Notes: generated by a model not told the origin, from the letters alone. Positions 1 through 9,239 are shown, counted from the first letter of the stretch. The stretch is DNA of 64,000 nucleotides from Algihabitans sp965233705 (GCA_965233705.1 CBDDTF010000003.1:186001-250000), one strand, 5' to 3'. Made by a program: numbers and translations.

Positions 1-1
1 C

Positions 2-496
2 GAGACCCACGTGCGCGAGGACCACATCCACCTCTTCGGCTTCGCCGAGCGCGGCGAGCGCGAATGGTTCCGCCTGCTCTCCACCGTGCAGGGCGTGGGC
101 GCGCGGGTGGCGCTGGCCATCCTGTCGGTGCTCTCGCCCGACCAGCTTGCGACCGCCGTGGCGGCGCAGGACAAGGCGGCGGTGGCGCGGGCCAACGGGG
201 TGGGCCCGAAGCTGGCCGGCCGCATCGTCGCCGAGCTGAAGGACAAGGCCGGCGCGCTGGTCTTCCACGGCGGCCAGCCGGTCGCCGCCGCCGCGGGCGG
301 CGAGGGCGCGGCCGCGCCGCCCACCGCCGGCGCCGACCTGGCGCAGACCGCCGAGGACGCCGTCTCGGCCCTGGTCAACCTCGGCTACAAGCGCAGCGAG
401 GCCTTCGCCGCGGTCGCCGCCGCCGGCCGCGAGCTGGGCGGCGAGGCGGAGCTTGACGCCCTGATCCGGGCCGGGCTGCGGGAGCTGGCGCCATGA
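2..496 (+). CDS. ruvA: Holliday junction branch migration protein RuvA (5' partial)
   Basis: RuvA binds four-way DNA junctions as a tetramer and loads the RuvB motor during recombinational repair. The frame is open to the left edge of the window, so roughly the first 40 residues (the start of the N-terminal OB fold) are missing. The visible part has the end of domain I, two helix-hairpin-helix motifs (around VQGVGARVALAIL and ANGVGPKLAGRIV), an Ala/Gly-rich flexible linker and the C-terminal RuvB-contacting domain with the typical AVSALVNLGY stretch. The stop codon overlaps the ruvB start (ATGA), so the two genes are translationally coupled. Identity is clear from motifs and neighbour. Confidence 0.96.
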   Translation, partial: ETHVREDHIHLFGFAERGEREWFRLLSTVQGVGARVALAILSVLSPDQLATAVAAQDKAAVARANGVGPKLAGRIVAELKDKAGALVFHGGQPVAAAAGGEGAAAPPTAGADLAQTAEDAVSALVNLGYKRSEAFAAVAAAGRELGGEAELDALIRAGLRELAP

Positions 497-1584
497 GCGA
501 GGCCCGCGACGCGCGCGAGGCGCGGATGGTCAGTCCCGAGTATGCCGGCGCGCAGGACGCCGGCGCCGACACCTCGCTGCGGCCGCAGAGCCTGGAGGAC
601 TTCGTCGGCCAGGCGCAGCTCCGCGCCAACCTGCGAGTCTTCATCGAGGCCGCCAAGGCGCGCGGCGAGTCGCTCGACCACGTGCTGTTCTACGGCCCGC
701 CCGGCCTGGGCAAGACGACCCTGGCGCAGATCGTCGCGCGCGAGCTGGGGGTCGGCTTCCGCGCCACCAGCGGCCCGGTCATCGCGCGGGCCGGCGACCT
801 AGCGGCGATCCTGACCAACCTGCAGCCGCGCGACGTGCTGTTCATCGACGAGATCCACCGCCTCTCGCCGGCGGTGGAGGAGATCCTCTATCCGGCGATG
901 GAGGACTTCGAGCTCGACATCATCATCGGCGAGGGGCCGGCGGCCCGCTCGGTGCGCATCGACCTGCCGCCCTTCACCCTGATCGGCGCGACCACCCGTT
1001 CCGGCCTGATCACCCGGCCGCTGCGCGAGCGCTTCGGCATTCCGCTGCGCCTGCAGTTCTACACCCCTGATGAGCTGGAGCTGATCGTCGGGCGCGGCGC
1101 CCGGGTACTCGAGATGGCGCTGACCTCCGAGGGGGCGGGGGAGATCGCCCGCCGCTCGCGCGGCACGCCGCGGGTGGCCGGCCGGCTGCTGCGGCGGGTG
1201 CGCGACTTCGCCGCCGTCGAGGGCGCCGCCGAGGTCGACGCGCGCATCGCCGACGGGGCGCTGCAGCGCCTGGAGGTCGATGCCCGCGGGCTGGACGCCA
1301 TGGACCGGCGCTATCTCGGCTGCCTGGCCCACAACTACGGCGGCGGGCCGGTGGGGGCGGAGACCCTGGCCGCGGCGCTGTCCGAGCAGCGCGACGTGAT
1401 CGAGGAGGTGATCGAGCCCTATCTGCTCCAGCAGGGCCTGCTGCAGCGCACGCCGCGCGGGCGACTGCTGACCCGCAGCGGTTTCGCCTACCTCGGCCTG
1501 GAGGCGCCCAAGGCGCTGGTCGAGCAGCTCGAGCTGCTGGGCGGCGGTGCGCCGGCCGCGGCCGGCGAGGAGGCGCCGGAGTGA
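493..1584 (+). CDS. ruvB: Holliday junction ATP-dependent DNA helicase RuvB
   Basis: RuvB is the AAA+ ring motor that drives branch migration of Holliday junctions together with RuvA. The 363 residues match the family length. The Walker A motif GPPGLGKT lies at residues 68-75 and Walker B (LFIDEIH) near 116-122. Sensor 1 (GATTRSG) and the arginine-finger region (RPLRERFG) follow, and the C-terminal winged helix ends with TPRGRLLT and FAYLGL. The ATG overlaps the ruvA stop by four bases, and its own stop overlaps the next gene's GTG start, so it lies in a tightly packed operon. Confidence 0.98.
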   Translation: MSEARDAREARMVSPEYAGAQDAGADTSLRPQSLEDFVGQAQLRANLRVFIEAAKARGESLDHVLFYGPPGLGKTTLAQIVARELGVGFRATSGPVIARAGDLAAILTNLQPRDVLFIDEIHRLSPAVEEILYPAMEDFELDIIIGEGPAARSVRIDLPPFTLIGATTRSGLITRPLRERFGIPLRLQFYTPDELELIVGRGARVLEMALTSEGAGEIARRSRGTPRVAGRLLRRVRDFAAVEGAAEVDARIADGALQRLEVDARGLDAMDRRYLGCLAHNYGGGPVGAETLAAALSEQRDVIEEVIEPYLLQQGLLQRTPRGRLLTRSGFAYLGLEAPKALVEQLELLGGGAPAAAGEEAPE

Positions 1585-2054
1585 CGCCCACGCCGCCCAC
1601 GCCCCCCGAGCTGCTGCCCAACTCCGGCCGCTTCGAGGGGGGCGAGCACGTCCTGCCGCTGCGCGTCTACTACGAGGACACCGACGCCGCCGGCATCGTC
1701 TACTACGCCAACTATCTGAAGTTCGCCGAGCGCGGACGCAGCGAGCTGCTGCGCCTGCTGGAGATCGACCAGATCGCGCTGCGCGAGCGCGAGGGGCTGG
1801 CCTTCGCCGTGCGCCAGGCCAGCGTCGACTACCGCAGCCCGGCGCGGCTCGACGACCTGCTGCTGGTGCGCTCGCGCCTGACCGAGCTGGGCGGCGCGCG
1901 CCTGGCCGCGCGCCAGCGGGTGGAACGCGACGGCCGGCTGCTCGCCGAGGTCGGGGTGCGGGTCGCCTGCCTGCGCCTGACCGATGGCAGACCGGGCCGA
2001 ATTCCGCCACATATCCGTCAAACCCTCGCGCCACTGTGCAAACCGGAAACCTAG
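1581..2054 (+). CDS. ybgC: YbgC-type acyl-CoA thioesterase of the Tol-Pal cluster
   Basis: A cytoplasmic hotdog-fold thioesterase of the 4-hydroxybenzoyl-CoA thioesterase type; YbgC proteins hydrolyse acyl-CoA and associate with phospholipid synthesis enzymes. The family signature YYEDTDAAGIVYYANYLKF, carrying the catalytic Asp, lies near residues 29-47, followed by FAERGRSELL. Length (157 residues) is slightly above the usual 130-140 because of a short N-terminal extension. The GTG start overlaps the ruvB stop (GTGA). It is the conserved first gene of the tol-pal operon, directly upstream of tolQ. Confidence 0.93.
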   Translation: MTPTPPTPPELLPNSGRFEGGEHVLPLRVYYEDTDAAGIVYYANYLKFAERGRSELLRLLEIDQIALREREGLAFAVRQASVDYRSPARLDDLLLVRSRLTELGGARLAARQRVERDGRLLAEVGVRVACLRLTDGRPGRIPPHIRQTLAPLCKPET

Positions 2055-2068
2055 GAGTATCCCGGGAT

Positions 2069-2794
2069 ATGGAGAACGAAGCGGTTCAGGTCGTCGGCGC
2101 GGCCGCTGGCGCGCACGACTTGTCCGTCTGGGGGCTGTTCCTCCAGGCCGACATTGTCGTGAAGATCGTCATGCTGATGCTGATCGCCGCCTCGATTTGG
2201 ACGTGGGCGATCATCTTCGACAAGGGGCTGCGGATGCGCCGGCTGCGCCGCCGCGCCGAGCAGTTCGAGGACAGCTTCTGGTCGGGCGGCTCGCTGGACC
2301 AGCTCTACGACCGCATGGGCGACAGCGCCGGCGATCCGCAGACGGCGGTGTTCATGGCCGCGATGCGCGAGTGGCGCCGCTCCAGCGCGCGCGGCCACCG
2401 CTTCGACGGCGAGCACGGCCTGGCGGTGCGCGACCGCATCGAGCGAGTCATGGACCTGACCATCGGGCGCGAGATGGAGCGGCTGGAAAAGCGCATGACC
2501 TTCCTCGCCTCGGTCGGCTCCTCGGCGCCCTTCATCGGTCTGTTCGGCACGGTCTGGGGCATCATGAACGCCTTCACCTCGATCGCCGCCGAGGCCAACA
2601 CCTCGCTGGCGGTGGTCGCCCCCGGCATCGCCGAGGCGCTGTTCGCCACCGCGCTCGGCCTGGTGGCGGCGATCCCGGCGACCATCGGCTTCAACAAGCT
2701 GAACAGCGACCTGACCCGCTACGGCCAGCGGCTGGAGTCCTTTGCCGGCGAGTTCTCGGCCATTCTCTCCCGCCAGCTCGAAGAGGCGAGCTGA
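2069..2794 (+). CDS. tolQ: Tol-Pal system inner-membrane protein TolQ
   Basis: TolQ, with TolR, forms the proton-driven stator of the Tol-Pal complex, which tethers and constricts the outer membrane at division. The 241 residues show three membrane segments (about 28-52, 145-170 and 185-205) with the conserved GTVWGIMNAF stretch in the second and the ATALGLVAAIPA stretch in the third, typical of the MotA/TolQ/ExbB family. The frame stays open upstream, but the ATG at 2069 is preceded by AGGAG (2053-2057) and gives the normal N terminus, so the longer upstream reading is not real. The ybgC stop overlaps the ribosome binding site. Confidence 0.97.
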   Translation: MENEAVQVVGAAAGAHDLSVWGLFLQADIVVKIVMLMLIAASIWTWAIIFDKGLRMRRLRRRAEQFEDSFWSGGSLDQLYDRMGDSAGDPQTAVFMAAMREWRRSSARGHRFDGEHGLAVRDRIERVMDLTIGREMERLEKRMTFLASVGSSAPFIGLFGTVWGIMNAFTSIAAEANTSLAVVAPGIAEALFATALGLVAAIPATIGFNKLNSDLTRYGQRLESFAGEFSAILSRQLEEAS

Positions 2795-2797
2795 GCC

Positions 2798-3256
2798 ATG
2801 GCGGCGGCCCTGATGAAGCGCGCCCAGCGCGGGCGGCGGCGGCGCGGCGCCCGCTGGTCGCCGATGAGCGAGATCAACGTCACGCCCTTCGTCGACGTCA
2901 TGCTGGTGCTGCTGATCGTCTTCATGGTCACGGCGCCGCTGCTGACCGTGGGCGTGCCGGTCGACCTGCCGAAGACCGAGGCGCGCAACATCTCCGAGCC
3001 GGTCGAGCCGCTGGTGGTGACTGTGGATGCGCGCGGCGACGTCTACATTCAGGAAACCCCGGTCGAGCTGGGCGTGCTGGTGCCGCGCCTGGTGGCGATC
3101 ACCGACAACAAGCCGGACACCCGGATCTACATCCGCGGCGACCGCAACCTGCAGTACGGCCGCGTGATGCAGGTGATGAGCACCATCAATGCCGCCGGCT
3201 TCACCCGGGTCGCGCTGATCGCCGAACTGCCGGCGCCGGGCGAGACCGTCCAGTAG
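2798..3256 (+). CDS. tolR: Tol-Pal system protein TolR (ExbD family)
   Basis: TolR is the single-span partner of TolQ; its transmembrane Asp senses the proton gradient. The basic N terminus (residues 1-20) is followed by INVTPFVDVMLVLLIVFMV, where D33 is the expected proton-path aspartate. The periplasmic domain covers about residues 50-150 and ends with INAAGFTRVALIAELP, as in the ExbD/TolR family. It starts three bases after the tolQ stop. Length (152 residues) is normal. Confidence 0.97.
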   Translation: MAAALMKRAQRGRRRRGARWSPMSEINVTPFVDVMLVLLIVFMVTAPLLTVGVPVDLPKTEARNISEPVEPLVVTVDARGDVYIQETPVELGVLVPRLVAITDNKPDTRIYIRGDRNLQYGRVMQVMSTINAAGFTRVALIAELPAPGETVQ

Positions 3257-3338
3257 CCGGCGGAGCGGGAGCGGCGCCGGCCAGCGGGCCGGCGACGTCG
3301 CAGACCAGACGGCTGAGAACGAGGGAGCTTCCGTCACC

Positions 3339-4511
3339 GTGACCTTCGCGGCCTCGACCGCACAGGATGGCAGCGGCATGACCGCCGGGCTGATCGGCTC
3401 GGTGGTGCTGCATCTCGCCATCTTCGCCCTGGCGGCGGTGGGCCTGCCTCGGCTCAGCGAGCGCGAACCCATCGCGCCGGTGGTTTCGGTCGACCTGGTC
3501 ACGGTCGACCAGCTCGCCGAGATGGCCGCCGAGACCGAGGCGGAACAGGCCGGCACGCCGGACGCGCCGGAGGTGCAGCAGGCCGAGTCGAGCCCGGCGG
3601 AGCCCGCCGAGCCGGCCCCGGCCCCGCAGGCCACGCCGGCCGAGGCGCCCCAGGCCGAGGCGCCCCAGGCCGAAGCTCCCCGGGCCGACGCACCGGCGCC
3701 GGCGCCGGCGGCCGAACCCGAGGCGGCGCCGGAGGCGGAGTCGGTGCAGGCCGCCGAAGCGCCGCCCGCGCCCGCCCCGGAGGCGCCGCCGCCGATCCCC
3801 GAGCCGGCCCCGGCGCCGGAGAGCCAGCCGGAGCCGGTGCCCGCGCCCGAGGCGCCGGAGGTGGTGGCCGAGACCCCGCCGGAGCCGGAGACGGCGCCCG
3901 CCGCCGAGGCCCAGGTGGCCGAGGCGCAGCCGGCCGAGCCGGAGCCGCAGGCGGCCGAGCAGGCCTGGATGTCCGGCGTCACGCCGCCGATGCCGCAGCG
4001 CCGCCCGCAGGTGGCCGAGCGCCCGCAGCCCGAACCGGAGCCCGAGCCCGAGCCCGAGCCTCAGGAGGAGCCGCAGGACCGGCTGCAGTCGGTGCTGCGC
4101 AACGTGCTGAAGAATCGCGAGGAGCCGCAGCCGCAGCCGCGCGAGACCCAGCAGGCGGCGCGGCCCGGCGCCGGGCGCAGCCAGCCCTCCCAGGCGGTGG
4201 TCAACCAGCTCGGCCAGATCATCCAGAACAAGATGGCCTACTGCTGGCGCTTCGATCCCGGCGCGCGCAACGCCGACGAGCTGGTCGTGGTGATGGACAT
4301 CGAGCTGACCCGCGAGGGCTACATCATCGGCGAGCCGGACTTCGCCGACGAGGGGCGCCTGCGCAACGACCGCTTCTACCGCGCCGCCGCCGAGAACGCG
4401 CGGCGCGCCGTGCTGGAGTGCGAGCCCTACACGGAGCTGCCGCAAGGCCAGTACGATGTCTGGAAATCCATCCGCCTTCGTTTCGACCCACGGCAGATGT
4501 TGGGAGGATAG
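3339..4511 (+). CDS. tolA: Tol-Pal system protein TolA
   Basis: TolA spans the periplasm and couples TolQR in the inner membrane to Pal and TolB. The 390-residue product has an N-terminal membrane helix (about 17-37) carrying the S-x3-H pair (S21, H25) seen in TonB/TolA proteins. A long Pro/Ala/Glu-rich periplasmic stalk (about 60-250) follows, containing short 15-bp in-frame repeats coding EAPQA. The C-terminal TolA-III-like domain begins near VVNQLGQIIQNK and ends WKSIRLRFDP. A GTG start at 3339 follows a purine-rich stretch (GAGGGAG). The stalk is rich in Pro rather than the helical Ala/Lys/Glu of E. coli TolA, as is common in alphaproteobacteria. Confidence 0.93.
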   Translation: MTFAASTAQDGSGMTAGLIGSVVLHLAIFALAAVGLPRLSEREPIAPVVSVDLVTVDQLAEMAAETEAEQAGTPDAPEVQQAESSPAEPAEPAPAPQATPAEAPQAEAPQAEAPRADAPAPAPAAEPEAAPEAESVQAAEAPPAPAPEAPPPIPEPAPAPESQPEPVPAPEAPEVVAETPPEPETAPAAEAQVAEAQPAEPEPQAAEQAWMSGVTPPMPQRRPQVAERPQPEPEPEPEPEPQEEPQDRLQSVLRNVLKNREEPQPQPRETQQAARPGAGRSQPSQAVVNQLGQIIQNKMAYCWRFDPGARNADELVVVMDIELTREGYIIGEPDFADEGRLRNDRFYRAAAENARRAVLECEPYTELPQGQYDVWKSIRLRFDPRQMLGG

Positions 4512-4515
4512 CCCC

Positions 4516-5916
4516 GTGACCTGTCACCGCCGTACGTTCGCCGCCCGGTTCTCCTCCGACCGGCCCGCCGCCCGGTTCATCGCCGGTCTCTTCGCTGCCA
4601 CCCTGGGCTTCCTGGCGATCGCGCTCGTGCTGCTGGCCGCCGCGGCGCAGCCGGCGCGCGCGCAGTTGACCGTCGACATCGTCAAGGGCTTCGCCGAGCC
4701 GCTGCCCATCGCGATCACCGACTTCAACGCGAGCGAGGGCGAGCAGGCGCGCATCGGCGCCGACATCGCCCAGGTGATCTCCGACAACCTGGCCCGCTCC
4801 GGCCTGTTCAAGCCGATCGACCAGCGCGCCTTCATCCAGGACGCGGCCAGCGTGCAGAACGGACCGCGCTTCGCCGACTGGCGCCTGATCAACGCCAAGG
4901 CGCTGGTGAGCGGCGGCGTGGAGACCAATCCCGACGGCCGCCTGCGGGTCTCCTTCCGGCTGTGGGACGTGCTGGCCGAACAGCAGATGACCGGGCTGGC
5001 CTACGTCACCACGCCGGCCAACTGGCGGCGCATCGCGCACATCATCTCGGATGCGATCTACAAGCGCCTGACCGGCGAGGATGGCTACTTCGATACGCGC
5101 ATCGTCTACATCGCCGAGAGCGGGCCGCAGGACCGGCGCGACAAGCGGCTGGCGATCATGGACCAGGACGGCGCCAACCATCAGTTCCTGACCGACGGCA
5201 CGCACCTGGTGCTGACCCCGCGCTTCTCGCCGACGACCCAGGAAATCACGTACTTGTCCTACGAGAATAACAGGCCGCGGGTGTATCTGCTCGACCTGCA
5301 GACCGGGCGCCGGGAGGTGCTGGGGGACTTCCCCGGGATGACCTTCGCGCCGCGGTTCTCGCCCGACGGCAACAAGGTGATCATGTCGATGGCCGAATCC
5401 GGCAACAGCGACATCTACACGATGGATCTCAGGACCCGGCAGGTGCGCCAGCTCACCTCGAGCGCGGCGATCGACACCTCGCCGTCCTACGCGCCCGACG
5501 GCACGCAGATCGTGTTCAACTCCGACCGGGGCGGGGCGCAGCAGCTCTACGTGATGGAGGCCGACGGCTCCAACGTCCGCCGCATCTCCTATGGCGAGGG
5601 GCGCTACGCGACGCCCGTCTGGTCGCCGCGCGGCGACCTGATCGCCTTCACCCGCATGCACCAGGGCAGCTTCTACATCGGCGTGATGAAGCCCGACGGC
5701 ACCGGCGAGCGGATGCTGGCCAGCGGCTTCCTGGTGGAGAGCCCGACCTGGGCGCCCAACGGGCGGGTGCTGTCCTTCTACCGGACCGAGCGGGCGACCT
5801 CCCAGGGCCAGCAGCGCAGCCGGCTCTACACGATCGACCTGACCGGCTTCAACGAGCGGGAGGTAATCACGCCGCTCGATGCCTCGGATCCGGCCTGGTC
5901 GCCCTTGATTCCGTGA
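4516..5916 (+). CDS. tolB: Tol-Pal system periplasmic beta-propeller TolB
   Basis: TolB is a periplasmic protein that binds Pal and modulates its link to peptidoglycan. From the GTG at 4516 (after GGGAGG, 4502-4507) the product is 466 residues. A signal peptide ends near AAQPARA (about residue 52), an alpha/beta N-terminal domain starts LTVDIVKGFAEPLPIAI, and a C-terminal six-bladed propeller of PD40-type repeats follows (APRFSPDGNKV, SPSYAPDGTQIVF, TPVWSPRGDLIAF, SPTWAPNGRVLSF). An ATG further upstream in the same frame lies inside tolA and would spoil the signal peptide. It begins four bases after tolA. Confidence 0.96.
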   Translation: MTCHRRTFAARFSSDRPAARFIAGLFAATLGFLAIALVLLAAAAQPARAQLTVDIVKGFAEPLPIAITDFNASEGEQARIGADIAQVISDNLARSGLFKPIDQRAFIQDAASVQNGPRFADWRLINAKALVSGGVETNPDGRLRVSFRLWDVLAEQQMTGLAYVTTPANWRRIAHIISDAIYKRLTGEDGYFDTRIVYIAESGPQDRRDKRLAIMDQDGANHQFLTDGTHLVLTPRFSPTTQEITYLSYENNRPRVYLLDLQTGRREVLGDFPGMTFAPRFSPDGNKVIMSMAESGNSDIYTMDLRTRQVRQLTSSAAIDTSPSYAPDGTQIVFNSDRGGAQQLYVMEADGSNVRRISYGEGRYATPVWSPRGDLIAFTRMHQGSFYIGVMKPDGTGERMLASGFLVESPTWAPNGRVLSFYRTERATSQGQQRSRLYTIDLTGFNEREVITPLDASDPAWSPLIP

Positions 5917-6103
5917 GAACGCCCTCGATATATTGCGGCGCAACGACGCGGAATCGTGCGGATCGGCGTTGGGGGGCGGGGTCCAGCCTGAATTCGACCC
6001 ACGTGCGTTCGACCCAAGGCAAGCCGTCGGCGAGCAGCAGAGAACCAGCCGTTCGGGCCGAGATCGTGCAACCCGAACATCACACAAGGGGACTGTTACC
6101 ATC

Positions 6104-6601
6104 ATGAAGCTGAAGTTCGTTCTGATCGCAGCGGCGGCGCTGGCGCTGACTGCTTGCGAAAGCGCGCCCGAAGAGCAGGCTGGTCCGCAGACCGGGGCTT
6201 CGTCCACGACCTCGACGCAGGCCGCGCCGACCACCGCGGTCGAGCCGGGCTCGCGCGAGGAGCTGGTCCAGCAGGTCGGCGACCGCGTGTTCTTCGCCTT
6301 CGACTCCTCCGAGCTGAGCCCCGAGGCGCGCAACACCGTCGACAAGCTGGCCGCCTGGCTGCAGCGCAACCCGAACGTCAGCCTGACCATCGAGGGCCAT
6401 GCCGACGAGCGCGGCACCCGCGAGTACAACCTGGCGCTGGGCGAGCGCCGCGCCAACTCGGTGCGCCAGTACCTGATCGCCCTGGGCGTCGCGCCGAGCC
6501 GCCTGGGCACCATCAGCTACGGCAAGGAGCGGCCGGCCGTGCTCGGCTCCAACGAGGCCGCCTGGGCGCAGAACCGCCGCTCGGTCTTCGTGCCGGGCTG
6601 A
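6104..6601 (+). CDS. pal: Peptidoglycan-associated lipoprotein Pal
   Basis: Pal is an outer-membrane lipoprotein whose OmpA-like domain binds diaminopimelate in peptidoglycan. The 165 residues start with a lipoprotein signal whose lipobox is LTAC (lipidated Cys18). A short Thr/Ser-rich linker and an OmpA-C domain (about 56-165) follow, with FFAFDSSELSPEAR, the GHADERGTREYNLALGERRA signature and the terminal NRRSVFVPG. The ATG at 6104 is chosen because it gives an exact lipoprotein signal; the upstream open frame lacks one. A 187-base gap separates it from tolB. Confidence 0.97.
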   Translation: MKLKFVLIAAAALALTACESAPEEQAGPQTGASSTTSTQAAPTTAVEPGSREELVQQVGDRVFFAFDSSELSPEARNTVDKLAAWLQRNPNVSLTIEGHADERGTREYNLALGERRANSVRQYLIALGVAPSRLGTISYGKERPAVLGSNEAAWAQNRRSVFVPG

Positions 6602-6651
6602 GGTCCGGTGGCGGGCGCGGTGTTTGCGACCCGCCGCACCTGAGCTCGCGA

Positions 6652-6685
6652 AGTCGCCCGTCGCTGCCTGCCGGCGACGGGCGCT
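6652..6685 (+). terminator. Terminator-like hairpin between pal and cpoB
   Basis: A perfect 10-bp inverted repeat (CGCCCGTCGC at 6655-6664 with GCGACGGGCG at 6674-6683, 9-base loop) follows pal. The hairpin is followed by CTTCGTG rather than a strong T run, so it may attenuate rather than end transcription before cpoB. Confidence 0.45.
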
Positions 6686-6871
6686 TCGTGTCTCTGGGGG
6701 GCTTTCGCGGCGGCCACCGCCGCGGTCTCGGCCCCAATTTGGCCAAGATCGCCGTGCCTTGATACCGGGCGGCCGCCGGGGCAGGCTGTTGTGTCGAGCC
6801 CTCCGGACAGCGGGCCAGGTAGGGTCCGCCCGCGCCGTCTGAGACGACCAACCCGGGAGCGCCGTCTCGCC

Positions 6872-7915
6872 ATGTCGATTCCGTCCTCCACTGCCCGCCG
6901 CGCGCGACCGGCCCTGGGACTGTGTGCGCCGCTGGCCGCTCTTCTGCTGCTTGCCGCGCCGGCCCAGGCCGAGACCGCCGCGCCCCCGATGCAGGAGCTG
7001 ACCGAGCTGCAGGCGCAGGCCGCCGCCGCCGGCCGCGACCGCCGGGCGCTGCAAACCCAGCTCGCCCAGGCGAGCGGGCTGACGACCGCGCAGGCGGCGG
7101 AGTTCGAGCGGCGCCTGTCCGGCCTCGAGCGGGAGCTGCGTGGCCTGACCGGCCGGCTGGAGGACCTGGACTTCCGCATCCGCCAGCAGCAGCAGCGGCT
7201 CGACCGCTTCGAATCGGAGACCAAGGCGCGTCTGTTGCGGCTCGAGCAGGGCCAGCCGGCGCCGGCCGAGACGCCCAGCGCCACCTATACGCCGCCCGGT
7301 GACACCCAGGGCGAGACCGCGTCCGGCCGCGGGACGAGCGGAGGGCAGGTCGCCGGCGCCGACGGCGGCGGTCAGCCGGGGCCGCTGCAGCCGCGCTCGC
7401 TGGGCACGATTCCGGACCAGGGCACGGCCGGCGGCCAGCAGGGCGGTCAGGCCCGGGGAGGTCAGACCCAGGGCGGGCAGCCGGGCCAGGATCGGCAGCA
7501 GGCCCTGGCGCCGACGCCGGAGCTGCCCGAAGGCGACCCCCAGGCCGCCTACGACACCGCCTTCGACCTGCTGCGCCGCATGGACTATCCGGCGGCCGAG
7601 GCGGCCTTCAGCCAGTACCTCGAACTCTATCCGGACAGCGACCTGGCCGGCAACGCCAAGTACTGGCTGGGCGAGACCCACTATGTGCGCGGCGACTACG
7701 AGACTTCGGCGGTGGTTTTCGCCGAGGGCTACCAGGACTTTCCCGACAGCAGCAAGGCGCCGGACAACCTGCTGAAGCTGGGCATGTCGCTGGCCAACCT
7801 GGGGGCCACCCAGGATGCCTGCGCCACCTTCGCGGAGCTGCAGCGCCGCTATCCCGATGCCGCCCCCACGATCCTGCAGCGCGCGCAGCGCGAGTCGGGC
7901 CGTCTCGGCTGCTGA
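6872..7915 (+). CDS. cpoB: Cell division coordinator CpoB (YbgF), Tol-Pal associated TPR protein
   Basis: CpoB is a periplasmic protein that links Tol-Pal function to peptidoglycan synthesis at the septum and binds TolA. The product has 347 residues. The signal peptide is cleaved after about residue 33 (AAPAQA/ETA), a coiled-coil trimerisation segment occupies about 70-130 and a Gly/Gln-rich linker about 140-215. Three TPR-type repeats form the C terminus (AAYDTAFDLLRRMDYPAAEAAF, NAKYWLGETHYVRGDYETSAVVF, NLLKLGMSLANLG). The ATG at 6872 is the first to give a proper signal peptide. The linker is longer and more Gly/Gln-rich than usual. Confidence 0.93.
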   Translation: MSIPSSTARRARPALGLCAPLAALLLLAAPAQAETAAPPMQELTELQAQAAAAGRDRRALQTQLAQASGLTTAQAAEFERRLSGLERELRGLTGRLEDLDFRIRQQQQRLDRFESETKARLLRLEQGQPAPAETPSATYTPPGDTQGETASGRGTSGGQVAGADGGGQPGPLQPRSLGTIPDQGTAGGQQGGQARGGQTQGGQPGQDRQQALAPTPELPEGDPQAAYDTAFDLLRRMDYPAAEAAFSQYLELYPDSDLAGNAKYWLGETHYVRGDYETSAVVFAEGYQDFPDSSKAPDNLLKLGMSLANLGATQDACATFAELQRRYPDAAPTILQRAQRESGRLGC

Positions 7916-9239
7916 CGACGGGCCGGTCGGCGCCGCCGAGGCGGCCCGGCTGTTCGCCGCCTGCGGGCCCTTCGAGCCGCAGCCGCAGCTTGCCGTCGCC
8001 GTCTCCGGCGGGCCGGATTCCCTGGCCCTGGCCTGGCTGCTGCAGCGCTGGCTGCGACCCCGGGGCGGCCGGCTGCTGGCGCTCATCGTCGACCACCGCC
8101 TGCGCCCCGACTCGGCGGCCGAGGCGCAGGCCACCGCGGCCCGGCTCGCCGCCCACGGCATCGCCAGCCGGATTCTGGTCTGGCAGGCGGGCGGCCGGGC
8201 CGACCAGGCGCGCGGCGGCCTGCAGGCGGCGGCCCGGGCGGCGCGCTACGCCCTGCTGACCGAAGCCTGCCGCGCGGCCGGGCTGCTGCACCTGGCGCTG
8301 GCGCACCACCGCGACGATCAGGCCGAGACGCTGCTGCAGCGGGCCGCGGCGGGCAGCGGGCCCGACGGCCTGGCCGGCATGCCGCGCCTGGCCGAGCATG
8401 CGGAGCTGCGGCTGCTGCGGCCGCTGCTGGCGCTGCCCAAGGCGCGGCTGGTCGCCACCTGCCGGGCCGCCGGCCTGGACTTCGTCGAGGACCCGAGCAA
8501 CCGCGACCCGCGCTTTGCCCGGGCCCGGCTGCGCGCCCGCGCCGGGCGGCTGGCCGAGGCCGGGCTGACGCCGGCGCGGCTGACGGCGGTGGCCGGCGCG
8601 GCGGGGCGGGCGCGCGCCGCGCGCGAGCGGCGCACCGCCGCCCTGCTGGTCGAGAGCGTGTCGCTGCACCCCGCCGGCTTCGCCCGGATGGGCGCCGCGC
8701 TGCCGGCGGCGGCCGACGAGCTGGCGCTGCGCGCGCTCTCGCGCCTCGTGAGCTGCCTGGGCGGCGGCGCCTGGCCGCCGCGCGGCGGCCGCGTCCAGCG
8801 CGCCCTGGAGCACCTGCGCCGCGCGCCGCGGCGCCCCCTGACCCTCGGCGGCTGCCGCATTCTGCCGCACCCGGGCGACGCCGGCGGCTGGCTGGTGCTG
8901 CGCGAACCGACGGCCGTGCCGGTCGCGATCGCCCCGGGGCAGAGCCTGTGGTGGGACGGGCGCTTCCAGGTGGGGCTGGGGAGCGGCGAAGCCACCGGAC
9001 TGTGGGTCGCCGCGTTGGGCGAAGAAGGCCGGCGGGCGCTGGCAGGAGCGCGCACGGGGCCGGCCGCACCGGGGCTGCCGCGTGCGGTTCATGGCGTTCT
9101 GCCGGCGTTCATGGACCTTGACGGTCCGGTGGCGGTGCCCCACCTCGCATTCACGCGCCCTGGACGCGATCCGTGCAGCTTCGTCTGCCGCTTTCGTCCG
9201 CGACGCCCCCTGAGCCGGGCGAGCTTTACAGTTGCTTAG
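7857..9239 (+). CDS. tilS: tRNA(Ile)-lysidine synthase TilS
   Basis: TilS modifies C34 of the CAT-anticodon tRNA-Ile to lysidine, using ATP, so that it reads AUA. The N-type PP-loop SGGPDS lies at residues 50-55, followed by the family stretches VDHRLRPDSAAEA, ALAHHRDDQAETLLQRAAAGSG, RPLL and DPSNRDPRFARARLR. The product is about 460 residues from the ATG at 7857, which overlaps the end of cpoB by 59 bases. An earlier ATG at 7815 is possible but would overlap further. The C-terminal third is weakly conserved, as expected. It sits between cpoB and ftsH, a common alphaproteobacterial order. Confidence 0.93.
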   Translation: MPPPRSCSARSASRAVSAADDGPVGAAEAARLFAACGPFEPQPQLAVAVSGGPDSLALAWLLQRWLRPRGGRLLALIVDHRLRPDSAAEAQATAARLAAHGIASRILVWQAGGRADQARGGLQAAARAARYALLTEACRAAGLLHLALAHHRDDQAETLLQRAAAGSGPDGLAGMPRLAEHAELRLLRPLLALPKARLVATCRAAGLDFVEDPSNRDPRFARARLRARAGRLAEAGLTPARLTAVAGAAGRARAARERRTAALLVESVSLHPAGFARMGAALPAAADELALRALSRLVSCLGGGAWPPRGGRVQRALEHLRRAPRRPLTLGGCRILPHPGDAGGWLVLREPTAVPVAIAPGQSLWWDGRFQVGLGSGEATGLWVAALGEEGRRALAGARTGPAAPGLPRAVHGVLPAFMDLDGPVAVPHLAFTRPGRDPCSFVCRFRPRRPLSRASFTVA